From Chitinophagales bacterium (GTDB lineage: Bacteria; Bacteroidota; Bacteroidia; Chitinophagales; UBA10324): a stretch of DNA of 6,086 bases. The DNA lies in contig JAJAYG010000069.1 in NCBI GenBank assembly GCA_026786335.1, positions 1 to 6,086 of the forward strand. The letters are read 5' to 3'. The number at the start of each line of letters is the position of its first letter. The first letter of the stretch is position 1. Below, one piece after another: positions 1-5,541 of the stretch. A model generated the notes under the pieces. The model saw only the letters and a list, made by a program, of their open reading frames with translations. It was not told the DNA's origin and did not search any database. A program made the position numbers and the translations under genes.

Positions 1-361
1 ACCCATAAAATTATTAATAATGTAAGTAAAAAATAAAGCTTAATCTTATAATCTTATGAATTTATCAAGATTTGGGAGACGTATTTCTTTATAGTATTTC
101 ACAATACCTATCTTGACAGAGTAACTGGGGAATCTGCAAAGAACAAATGATTATATTTTTCTCTAAGATATTCTCCTTACAATACTATTATTAATAATGA
201 AAATACATATATATAAAAAGAAAAAAGAAAGGTTCTAAAAATTTTTAACAAAAAATTTGCACTATCAATTTTATAACTGTATTGAAATTGAGATCTAGCA
301 AAACCGTTTTTTCGCTTAAAAACGAAAGCTCGGGTTATTTTTATTTTAGGGGTAAGAAGAA
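1..361. other. AT-rich gene-free stretch
   Basis: No open reading frame of credible length or family is visible here on either strand, and I see no tRNA, rRNA or CRISPR pattern. The stretch is very AT-rich. It carries two copies of the 12-base palindrome ATTATTAATAAT, each followed by G (10-21 and 187-198), and a small hairpin at 305-324 listed separately. It may be the spacer downstream of the tatA-like gene together with the promoter region of something outside the window. Confidence 0.6.
305..324 (-). terminator. possible terminator after tatA-like gene
   Basis: CGTTTTT (305-311) and AAAAACG (318-324) are perfect 7-base inverted arms around a 6-base loop. They lie about 40-55 bases downstream of the tatA-like stop in the minus direction. 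Read on the minus strand, the hairpin is followed by GGTTTT, so the T-tract is short. The stem is mostly A-T and therefore weak. I infer a terminator from position more than from strength. Confidence 0.3.
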
Positions 362-574
362 TTAGCTCTTGGTTGTATCTTTTTTATCGTCCTTAATTCC
401 GTCTTCAATCTGCTGCTGTACATCAGCCTTTGCACTGTTAAATTCGCGAATTCCTTTGCCAATTCCCTTCATAAGTTCAGGAATTTTTTTACCGCCAAAC
501 AAAAGAAGAATTGCAAGAAAAATAAGAATCCACTCACTGCCGCCGGGCATGCTTATAAGAAAAAGATGGTTCAT
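362..574 (-). CDS. tatA: Sec-independent translocase TatA/TatE family protein
   Basis: This 70-residue protein has the full TatA layout. A short periplasmic N-terminus carries a GGSEW segment (11-15). One membrane helix follows (about 15-27, rich in I, L and F), then the hinge FGGKKIPEL (26-34) and an amphipathic helix with GIGKGIREFNSA (37-48). The tail is charged and lysine/aspartate-rich. FGxxKIPEL is the family hallmark. TatA oligomerises in the inner membrane and, with TatC, forms the path for folded twin-arginine substrates; no tatC is in the window. Met1 is taken as the start, though Met9 would still leave the helix intact. A good -7 element (595-602) sits just upstream, so it may be transcribed alone as well as by read-through from the Spy-like gene 69 bases upstream. 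TatA and TatE cannot be told apart here. Confidence 0.9.
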   Translation of the reverse strand: MNHLFLISMPGGSEWILIFLAILLLFGGKKIPELMKGIGKGIREFNSAKADVQQQIEDGIKDDKKDTTKS

Positions 575-594
575 TGTGTTTCGGTTTGAAGCCT

Positions 595-602
595 CAAAAA
601 TA
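595..602 (-). promoter_or_regulatory. candidate -7 promoter element for tatA-like gene
   Basis: On the minus strand this reads TATTTTTG, an exact match to the Bacteroidota -7 consensus TAnnTTTG. It ends 20 bases before the tatA-like ATG. TTTG occurs further upstream (on the minus strand), but with a spacer of 27 bases instead of the usual 19 or so, so the -33 half is not convincing. The call rests on one half-site in AT-rich DNA. Confidence 0.35.
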
Positions 603-643
603 GAGTAAATAATCTTAAAGAATTTGCAACAAACTTTTTGAGC

Positions 644-1153
644 TTATTTATTTGGCGGATGATTCCCTCCTTGTTCACCCCGAGGTCTCTGACTGCCTTG
701 GCCTTGAGGCATATCTTTAATCAGGTTCACTTTAAACTGTTGTTCGGCACGGTAAAGCCGTGCAACTTTTTTTACTGGCAATACTTTTTTGAATTCAACA
801 TTATACCTGCGTTGTAAATCGATTTCTTTTTGGCGCGATGCAAATTCATTATCAATCAGTTTACTTACTTCCTCAGCTGTCATAGAATCAAAATTCATCT
901 TTGCACCAAGTAATTCTGATGCTCTTCCTTTTCTAAGTGCATCCATCTCATCCCTAAATTTATTATAAACCGGCCAAAAGACTTTTGCTTCATCTGGTGT
1001 AAGTTGAAGTTCTTTGGTTATAAAACCTATTCGCCTTGCTTCAACCTCATCATGGTTTGGCGGAGGTTGTTGTGCGAGTGAATTGAAACCTGAAAGGAAT
1101 AAGGATATTGTAATAATCATTGCAGCTAAGAATAATCGATTGTTCTTTTTCAT
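644..1153 (-). CDS. secreted Spy/CpxP-like (LTxxQ-type) protein
   Basis: This 169-residue protein starts with a classical signal peptide: MKKNNR, a hydrophobic core at about 7-22, then SLAQ with likely cleavage near residues 27-28. The mature part is helical and highly charged. It holds two motifs of the Spy/CpxP type, LTPDEAKVFWPVYNKF (51-66) and LPVKKVARLYRAEQQF (125-140). The tail (149-169) is rich in Gly, Pro, Gln and Arg. Proteins of this family act in the periplasm as chaperone-like or metal/stress-sensing factors and are often controlled by envelope-stress regulators. The ATG at 1153 is chosen over one at 1225 because it begins the signal peptide and avoids overlap with the upstream gene. 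The gap to that gene is 49 bases, so an operon with the sigma factor is likely. The exact role is unknown. Confidence 0.8.
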   Translation of the reverse strand: MKKNNRLFLAAMIITISLFLSGFNSLAQQPPPNHDEVEARRIGFITKELQLTPDEAKVFWPVYNKFRDEMDALRKGRASELLGAKMNFDSMTAEEVSKLIDNEFASRQKEIDLQRRYNVEFKKVLPVKKVARLYRAEQQFKVNLIKDMPQGQGSQRPRGEQGGNHPPNK

Positions 1154-1202
1154 GTTTAATTGTTTTTGCTTGAATGAAAAATATTTTCTGAAAGAATTTG
1201 TA

Positions 1203-1784
1203 TTAAAGCGAGTTGATGTATTCATTATTAAGATCAGCGGCTTCCATTAAATAATTTACTTCATTGTTTGCAATTACCGAATTAGTAAATGTTGTTGCCT
1301 GACTTTCAAGATAAAGGTCAACCACCATTTGATCGGGTAATGCGCTGGCGCTTTCAAGTAAAAGGTAGGTAGTATCATTATTTATGGTTGAAACAAAAGA
1401 TGGAACTGCAGCTTGTTTAAAAATTGAAAGCGAGATCACAATAAGAACCGAAGCGGCTGCAGCCATCCACCATTTATTTTTGCCTACAAATCTTACTATT
1501 CCTTTTTTACTTGTAGCAGAATTGATTTCTTCTTCTTTAATTTTATAAAGAATTGAACCGGGTAAATCATCAAAATAATTAGCTGGTAATTTAAATAGGT
1601 GCTCTTTATTTTCTGAAAGAAGAACTTCTTTTGCTGCTTCATTAATTTTAATTGATTCAAGAATGGCCACTTCTGCTTTTTCAAAATAATGTTCAGGAAG
1701 CTTAAAGGGATGTTCACGCGAAATACTGGCTAAGCCGGGCGCAGTCTCCATTAATTCAACCTGTATCATTTTATTGGTTTCCAT
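1203..1784 (-). CDS. single-pass membrane protein, probable anti-sigma partner
   Basis: This 193-residue protein is encoded directly after the ECF sigma gene (74-base gap), the usual place for its anti-sigma factor. It has an N-terminal cytoplasmic part (1-104), one membrane helix (about 105-122, starting WWMAAAASVL) and a C-terminal part outside (about 123-193). The N-terminal part has two copies of one motif, EHPFKLPEHYFE (24-35) and EHLFKLPANYFD (61-72), each followed by a helix ending in IK. No HxxxCxxC zinc anti-sigma motif is visible, so it is not of the common ZAS type. The C-terminus carries acidic segments (DQMVVDLYLE and NEVNYLMEAADL) of a kind I associate with Bacteroidota proteins beside ECF sigma factors. 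AGGAG lies 13 bases before the ATG, a little far for a ribosome site; Met6 and Met12 are alternative starts. The anti-sigma role is inferred from position and topology. Confidence 0.7.
   Translation of the reverse strand: METNKMIQVELMETAPGLASISREHPFKLPEHYFEKAEVAILESIKINEAAKEVLLSENKEHLFKLPANYFDDLPGSILYKIKEEEINSATSKKGIVRFVGKNKWWMAAAASVLIVISLSIFKQAAVPSFVSTINNDTTYLLLESASALPDQMVVDLYLESQATTFTNSVIANNEVNYLMEAADLNNEYINSL
1536..1715 (-). repeat. internal duplication of FKLPxxYF motif
   Basis: Within the anti-sigma-like gene, codons 24-46 (1647-1715) and 61-83 (1536-1604) encode two related 23-residue blocks. The shared pattern is EHxFKLPxxYFxxxxxxILxxIK, with a period of 37 residues. It is a protein-level repeat; the DNA has diverged. 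Confidence 0.65.
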
Positions 1785-1858
1785 TTCTTTTTCTTTTCTC
1801 CTGTTAACTGCAATGGTTGACAGTGAATTAACAAAGAGGTTTAATTCATTTCAAAAGA

Positions 1859-2440
1859 TTAATCTGTTTCCTTTATAAATGCCTCCACTTTTTTAGCGGC
1901 AATATGATAGTTCGCTTTTAGCCCTCCCACGGTTGTCCCGGTGATTTCCGAAATTTCTTCATACTTCAATTCATCATAATACCTGAGTTGGAAAATCAAT
2001 CGCTGTGTGTTGGGTAATGTTAAAATTGCTTCCTGCAATTTCATTTGGATTTTGTTACCGTCACAATAAGTACCCGAGTACAATTTCTCTTTAAGGTCGT
2101 CGCCTTCAGAAAGTTCGATATGGCTAAACTTCTTTTTCTTCTGTTCTAAAAAAGTAATGGTGAGGTTGCTTGCAATGCGGTAAAGCCAGGTCGTTATTTT
2201 CGATTCTCCTCTAAAACCTGCTAAGCTTTTCCATACCTTAATAAAAACTTCCTGCACCAGATCATTTGCATCATCATGGTCAATTACCATTCGGCGGATG
2301 AACCAGTAAATTTTTTTTTGATCTCTATGGAGTAACCAGGTAAAAGCTTTTTCTTTTTTGCTTGCATCATTGAATGCAATCAGAATTTCTTGATCAGAAA
2401 TTATCTGCTGTTCTTGAAGTAAAGAATTTGAAGTTGACAT
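1859..2440 (-). CDS. ECF-type RNA polymerase sigma factor (sigma-70 family)
   Basis: The protein has 193 residues, the usual ECF length, with only regions 2 and 4. Region 2 spans about 33-103 and includes DANDLVQEVFIKVWKSL (57-73), the core-binding part, and FRGESKITTWLYRIASN (77-93), which reads the -10 element. Region 4 spans about 135-190. It has the LPNTQRLIFQLRYYDEL segment (142-158) and the helix-turn-helix EISEITGTTVGGLKANYHIA (162-181) that contacts the -35 element. It directs RNA polymerase to a small stress regulon, probably including its own operon. It is followed by the probable anti-sigma factor and a Spy-like periplasmic protein, which suggests an envelope-stress circuit. The leader contains a 7-base inverted repeat (2451-2477). 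The ATG at 2440 is the first good start after the transketolase stop. The inducing signal cannot be read from sequence. Confidence 0.92.
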   Translation of the reverse strand: MSTSNSLLQEQQIISDQEILIAFNDASKKEKAFTWLLHRDQKKIYWFIRRMVIDHDDANDLVQEVFIKVWKSLAGFRGESKITTWLYRIASNLTITFLEQKKKKFSHIELSEGDDLKEKLYSGTYCDGNKIQMKLQEAILTLPNTQRLIFQLRYYDELKYEEISEITGTTVGGLKANYHIAAKKVEAFIKETD

Positions 2441-2450
2441 TTAATAAAGA

Positions 2451-2477
2451 TTTCGGTTCCAACAACTGCTACCGAAA
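2451..2477. promoter_or_regulatory. inverted repeat in leader of sigma-factor gene
   Basis: TTTCGGT (2451-2457) and ACCGAAA (2471-2477) are perfect 7-base inverted arms around 13 bases. They lie 11 bases upstream of the sigma-factor ATG and 19 bases past the transketolase stop. No T-tract follows on the minus strand, so it is not a good intrinsic terminator for transketolase. It could be an operator, a leader hairpin affecting translation of the sigma factor, or an mRNA-processing structure. Confidence 0.35.
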
Positions 2478-2496
2478 CGTGCTGCGTTCAGAAAAA

Positions 2497-3465
2497 TTAT
2501 TTTCCTTTTCGCTGAACTGCGCGCAGCACTGCTTCAACAATGTTAGGAGTATCGATGCCGTACTTCTTCATCAACTCTTCCGGCTTTCCGCTTTCTCCGA
2601 ATGAATCTTTAACAGCAACCATCTCAACCGGTACCGGTTTATTTCGTGCAATTACTCCCGAAATTAAATCACCCAGCCCACCGAATATCTGATGTTCTTC
2701 TGCTGTTACCGCGCATCCTGTTTTGGTAACAGATGCAATGACAGCACTTTCATCTAAAGGTTTAATGTTATGTATATTTATTACTTCAACGCTAATATTT
2801 TGTTCAGCAAGAATGCGAGCCGCTTCAATTGCTTTCCAAACCAAATGACCACAAGCGAAAATGGTAACATCAGTTCCTTCACTCAGCAACTGCGCTTTAC
2901 CAATCTCAAATTTTTCATCGGCCGCAGTAAAGTTTGCAACTTTTGGTCGACCGAATCTTAAATAAACCGGACCATGATGATCGGCAATTGCCATAGTAGC
3001 AGCTTTAGTTTGGTTAAAATCGCAAGGCACAATCACCGTCATTCCCGGCAACATGCGCATGAGGCCGATGTCTTCAAGTATCTGATGTGTTGCACCATCT
3101 TCGCCAAGAGTAAGTCCTGCATGTGATGCGCATATTTTTACATTCTTATCGGAGTAAGCAATAGACTGGCGAATTTGATCATAGACTCTGCCGGTGGAGA
3201 AATTTGCAAAGGTGGTGGTGTAAGGAATTTTTCCGCCTATGGTTAATCCTGCAGCAATGCCCATCATGTTTGATTCGGCAATTCCAACCTGAACAAAACG
3301 TTCGGGGAAATCTTTCATAAAAGCATTCAGCTTAAGCGACCCTGCAAGGTCGGCAGTGAGTGCAACAATGTTCGGATTTTTTTTCGCTGCTTCATAAATG
3401 CCTTCTCCAAAACCACCGCGGGTTTCTTTTTTGTCTTTGTCGCTGTATTGATCAAGTTTGCTCAT
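2497..3465 (-). CDS. transketolase, C-terminal subunit of split enzyme
   Basis: This 322-residue protein matches the second half of transketolase. The pyrimidine-binding domain (about 12-175) has the catalytic glutamate in GIAESNMMG (Glu64), which activates the thiamine diphosphate cofactor. It also has YTTTFANFS (82-90) and the SHAGLTLGEDGATHQ block (114-128). The C-terminal domain (about 190-315) contains GDLISGV and KDSFGESGKPEELMKKYG (286-303). The cofactor-diphosphate-binding N-terminal half is missing, and the length fits the known free-standing C-terminal subunits, so this is a split enzyme and not a truncation. With its partner it would transfer two-carbon units between sugar phosphates in the cytoplasmic pentose phosphate pathway. 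The N-terminal subunit gene, often adjacent, is not in this window. The ATG overlaps the stop of a decayed VWA-gene tail (ATGA), and a candidate promoter lies inside that remnant. Confidence 0.9.
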   Translation of the reverse strand: MSKLDQYSDKDKKETRGGFGEGIYEAAKKNPNIVALTADLAGSLKLNAFMKDFPERFVQVGIAESNMMGIAAGLTIGGKIPYTTTFANFSTGRVYDQIRQSIAYSDKNVKICASHAGLTLGEDGATHQILEDIGLMRMLPGMTVIVPCDFNQTKAATMAIADHHGPVYLRFGRPKVANFTAADEKFEIGKAQLLSEGTDVTIFACGHLVWKAIEAARILAEQNISVEVINIHNIKPLDESAVIASVTKTGCAVTAEEHQIFGGLGDLISGVIARNKPVPVEMVAVKDSFGESGKPEELMKKYGIDTPNIVEAVLRAVQRKGK

Positions 3466-3595
3466 AGTTTAATAGAAGTGGTTTCGCCTGTTTTGGTTTG
3501 GAATTATTTTGTGAATGTTAGACTGTAACTAATTCGTTGCAAACCTATTAATTCATCTTTCGTATTTCAACTCAAATAAAAAAAGTTACCAACCA
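3462..3595 (-). pseudogene. decayed copy of the 3' end of the VWA gene
   Basis: Read on the minus strand, this piece translates in one frame to a degraded version of the C-terminus of the intact VWA protein encoded at 3939-5381. Its last residues are TFTK*FQTKTGETTSIKL, against TITKKFQIKTGETTSIKL in the intact copy. Further upstream, DELIGLQRISYSL matches NETIGLQAGNYTL. Two in-frame stops (TAA at 3504-3506, TGA at 3567-3569) and a deletion of about 12 codons show that it is dead. At DNA level, 32 of the last 33 bases match, and identity drops further in. The match fades near 3592-3595, where a PIN-toxin remnant begins. The shared stop TGA overlaps the transketolase start codon. I aligned this by eye. 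Confidence 0.75.
3513..3543 (-). promoter_or_regulatory. candidate promoter for transketolase subunit
   Basis: On the minus strand TTTG (3540-3543) is followed after exactly 19 bases by TAACATTC (3513-3520). The spacing fits the Bacteroidota TTTG/TAnnTTTG promoter, but the -7 box matches only in part (TA and the central TT). Transcription would start about 40 bases before the ATG at 3465. The element lies inside the VWA-tail remnant, so it may have arisen from it. Confidence 0.28.
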
Positions 3596-3604
3596 AGAAT
3601 GATC

Positions 3605-3655
3605 TTAAGTAGAAATCCAAGAATTGATATCAAGCACAAAATTATTTTCGTCCAT
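3605..3655 (-). pseudogene. truncated PIN-domain toxin remnant
   Basis: An ATG at 3655 overlaps the last 14 bases of the upstream antitoxin-like gene and opens the peptide MDENNFVLDINSWIST before a TAA at 3605-3607. The string FVLDxNxWIS is how many PIN-domain ribonuclease toxins begin; Asp9 would be the first metal-binding acidic residue. A PIN toxin normally has 130-150 residues, so only the first strand and turn remain. Downstream, the DNA becomes the decayed VWA tail. The overlap with a small upstream gene is the usual arrangement of antitoxin followed by toxin. Only 16 residues support the call, so it is an informed inference. Confidence 0.45.
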
Positions 3656-3860
3656 AACTCTTTCTTATGGTCTGCATAATTTGAGTGATCTCTTTATCAG
3701 TCTTTTTTACTTTGGGTTTTGATTTATCCAATTCACGCGCGAGTGATCTTGCTTGTTCCAGTTTCAATAAATAAAGCATCCTCTTTTGAGATTCTTTAGT
3801 GGAAGATTCAAGAATATCTACCGCAGATTTTACGATGGTGTTATAAGTTGTCAAAGACAT
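3642..3860 (-). CDS. small antitoxin-like protein, probably orphan
   Basis: This 72-residue protein is very polar, Lys/Ser/Glu-rich and probably all-helical, with no signal peptide or membrane segment. I do not recognise a named family. A central stretch (about 26-44, RMLYLLKLEQARSLARELD) is likely an amphipathic helix. The C-terminus EITQIMQTIRKSYGRK resembles the toxin-wrapping tails of antitoxins that precede PIN toxins. Its end overlaps by 14 bases the start of a PIN-like remnant (3605-3655), which is the main reason to call it an antitoxin. If so, it has lost its toxin, and its intact frame suggests recent loss or another use. The start ATG at 3860 has no clear ribosome site. A 78-base gap separates it from the VWA gene upstream. 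Confidence 0.55.
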   Translation of the reverse strand: MSLTTYNTIVKSAVDILESSTKESQKRMLYLLKLEQARSLARELDKSKPKVKKTDKEITQIMQTIRKSYGRK

Positions 3861-3938
3861 TGCAATTGTTTTAACAGAATAAATTTTGAAATAGAAATTG
3901 AGATGCTTCTTTAAATCATCAAGCGGAATAAAAAGAAT

Positions 3939-5381
3939 TCATAGTTTGATAGAAGTGGTTTCGCCTGTTTTAATTTGAAATTTTTTTGTAATCGTTTCGG
4001 TACTCTTCTTTGAAAATTTTGATCTGAAGATCAAAGTGTAATTACCTGCCTGCAAACCTATTGTTTCATTGTTTGAATTTTCATTCAACTGATAAATTTT
4101 TACTAACGCATCACCATCCTGCAACATTACCGATCCAATTCCCTGATATGTTTTGCTAATAGAAATTACTCCCGGCAATGGAACCTGAACCGTGGAAGTA
4201 GTACTTTGATTTACATCCACATTTTTTATTTGAATGCGTGGTAGCGTGAGTACCTCGAGATCATATTTTCCGCTGAGGAATTTTATGCTCTCATTCAGGT
4301 TTTGAACAATCAATGTTTCATCGCTGCCTGCCTGCCGCACCAATACTTTTATTTTTGAGTTGAGATTGTTGTTGATCGTTTTTCCTTCCAAAACAATTTT
4401 TAAAAATCCCTGCGAAGCAGGAACATTGACCACTTCAGTTTTATTGGAAGTGAAAACAAGATGTTCGACTTTAATGGAAGGAAGTGTGTGAATTAATAAA
4501 TCATATTCGCTCACAGGATCAAGTTGCATGGTATCGGCAACACCACGATCAGTAATAGTGTGGTAGAAATTATATTTCACAATGCCGGTTGCATGATCGG
4601 TAAAGGTCATGTTCACATCTGTTTCTAATGGCTTGCCATCTTTATCTAATAGATTTACCTGCACGCTGCCCGATGAAAGAACACGGTCAACAACTGTTTT
4701 CATAATTGATTTCAATGCGTCAGGACTTTCAGCATTAAAGTAAGTGCCAATGCAATTCATACTTTCGAATGAGGCAGGATTCATATTCAACCCAATCACA
4801 AATGGCCGCAGAAAAATTCTTTGTTGTTGCAACTTTAATGAAATTGCACAAGGATCGCCGGTGCATGATTCAACTCCATCGGTAACTAATATCACCACAT
4901 TTCTCGATCTCACATCATGCGGAAAATCATCTGCAGATTTCTCCAGCGAGTAGGCAATGGGTGTAATTCCTTTTGGTTTAATGGTGTTGAGAAAATTTTT
5001 AACTGTGATTGCATTGTGCGAAGCAAACGGAACTTCAAGTTTTGTATCCTCACAATTATTTTCGGGGCTTGGGAACTGATGGCCGTAAACTCTTAGCGCG
5101 AGTTGAACATCGGGTTCACCACTCAATGAATCGGCGAGGTCACCGATAATTTTTCGGGCAGTGGTAATTTTCGAAGTGTTGCTCCATGCTTCCATCATGC
5201 TTGATGATGCATCGAGTACAAATAAAATTCGGGTAACGGTAATTTGGTTGGCAGGAATTTGGGACAAGGAGTTTTGGGAATGAAGAAATAATGCAAGAAG
5301 AATTGCGATGAATATTTTGTTGCCACTAATTGCACGAATTAGCACGAAATTTTTTTTGTGAATTATTTTTAGCTCCATCAT
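3939..5381 (-). CDS. secreted von Willebrand factor A domain protein with beta-repeat tail
   Basis: The chosen start gives 480 residues. A hydrophobic signal segment (IFIAILLALFLHS, about 23-35 from this start) ends near SLSQ. A VWA domain follows, with all metal-site (MIDAS) parts visible: DASSS just after the first strand (ILFVLDASSS), the Thr of KGITPIAYS, and the Asp of LVTDGVES. Paired cysteines (NNCED; ESCTGDPC; MNCIG) suggest disulfides outside the cytoplasm. The remaining 240 or so residues form three similar beta-rich units, each ending in a pattern like LxxGxYxLxxxxxP...VxVxxG/P, resembling PEGA-type repeats. The role is probably metal-dependent protein binding at the cell surface; no partner gene is seen. 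An ATG at 5465 is possible but adds 28 residues without family character before the signal segment. GTG at 5345 would give a tighter signal peptide and fits a -7 box at 5391-5398. A decayed copy of its 3' end lies at 3462-3595. Confidence 0.8.
   Translation of the reverse strand: MMELKIIHKKNFVLIRAISGNKIFIAILLALFLHSQNSLSQIPANQITVTRILFVLDASSSMMEAWSNTSKITTARKIIGDLADSLSGEPDVQLALRVYGHQFPSPENNCEDTKLEVPFASHNAITVKNFLNTIKPKGITPIAYSLEKSADDFPHDVRSRNVVILVTDGVESCTGDPCAISLKLQQQRIFLRPFVIGLNMNPASFESMNCIGTYFNAESPDALKSIMKTVVDRVLSSGSVQVNLLDKDGKPLETDVNMTFTDHATGIVKYNFYHTITDRGVADTMQLDPVSEYDLLIHTLPSIKVEHLVFTSNKTEVVNVPASQGFLKIVLEGKTINNNLNSKIKVLVRQAGSDETLIVQNLNESIKFLSGKYDLEVLTLPRIQIKNVDVNQSTTSTVQVPLPGVISISKTYQGIGSVMLQDGDALVKIYQLNENSNNETIGLQAGNYTLIFRSKFSKKSTETITKKFQIKTGETTSIKL
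5322..5350. repeat. short dispersed-type repeat inside VWA signal region
   Basis: This piece contains two near-tandem units, AATTGCACG and AATTAGCACG, preceded by GCCACT. On the minus strand it reads as TTCGTGCTAATTCGTG followed by CAATTAGTGGC. As I recall, closely similar strings are scattered between genes in many Bacteroidota genomes, but only one copy is in this window. Here it is translated as FVLIRAISG in the N-terminal part of the VWA protein. Confidence 0.4.
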
Positions 5382-5390
5382 GATTGAAGG

Positions 5391-5398
5391 CAAATGTA
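5391..5398 (-). promoter_or_regulatory. candidate -7 promoter element for VWA gene
   Basis: On the minus strand this reads TACATTTG, an exact TAnnTTTG match. No clear TTTG lies 19 bases further upstream. If used, transcription would begin near 5385, which rules out the ATG at 5465. It would leave almost no leader for the ATGs at 5381/5378 and about 40 bases for the GTG at 5345. Confidence 0.33.
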
Positions 5399-5511
5399 AT
5401 GAAGAGCAGAGTTGGGTTTTGAAAAATGAAAAAGGGAATACACATCGTTCCCTTCTAAACTTCATTGTTTAAAAATTGAATAATAGCAATCATTAAAAAT
5501 TAACAAAAGCA

Positions 5512-5535
5512 TTTTCTACTTTTCGCCGTAGAAAA
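5512..5535. promoter_or_regulatory. inverted repeat just before brnT-like start
   Basis: TTTTCTAC (5512-5519) and GTAGAAAA (5528-5535) are perfect 8-base inverted arms around the 8-base loop TTTTCGCC. The repeat ends 6 bases before the GTG start of the BrnT-like gene. BrnTA-type operons are known to be autorepressed, so an operator is possible. In RNA, a hairpin here would cover the ribosome-binding zone and could limit toxin translation. Confidence 0.45.
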
Positions 5536-5541
5536 GTTTCT

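Noticed and set aside
369..608. Plus-strand open frame across the tatA-like gene
   Set aside because: It is the antisense shadow of a well-supported gene, and its product has no family character.
1154..1225. A 24-residue N-terminal extension of the Spy-like protein starting at 1225
   Set aside because: It overlaps the end of the upstream gene and puts 24 polar residues before a perfect signal peptide that starts with MKKNNR at 1153.
1496..1717. Second minus-strand frame inside the anti-sigma-like gene
   Set aside because: It is a lysine-rich shadow produced by AT-rich codons of the real gene in another frame.
1803..1832. Imperfect hairpin between the sigma and anti-sigma genes (GTTAACTG and CAGTGAATTAAC)
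   Set aside because: The outer and inner arms are short, separated by a bulge, and no T-run follows; this is too weak to call.
2497..3465. Transketolase as a truncated pseudogene
   Set aside because: Its length, intact domains and proper start fit the known free-standing C-terminal subunit of split transketolases.
4744..4953. Plus-strand frame inside the VWA gene
   Set aside because: It lies antisense to the conserved metal-site region of the VWA domain, which is clearly coding on the minus strand.
5382..5465. VWA protein start at 5465
   Set aside because: The extra residues look like translated intergenic DNA, and a -7 promoter box (5391-5398) lies within them. The choice is not certain.
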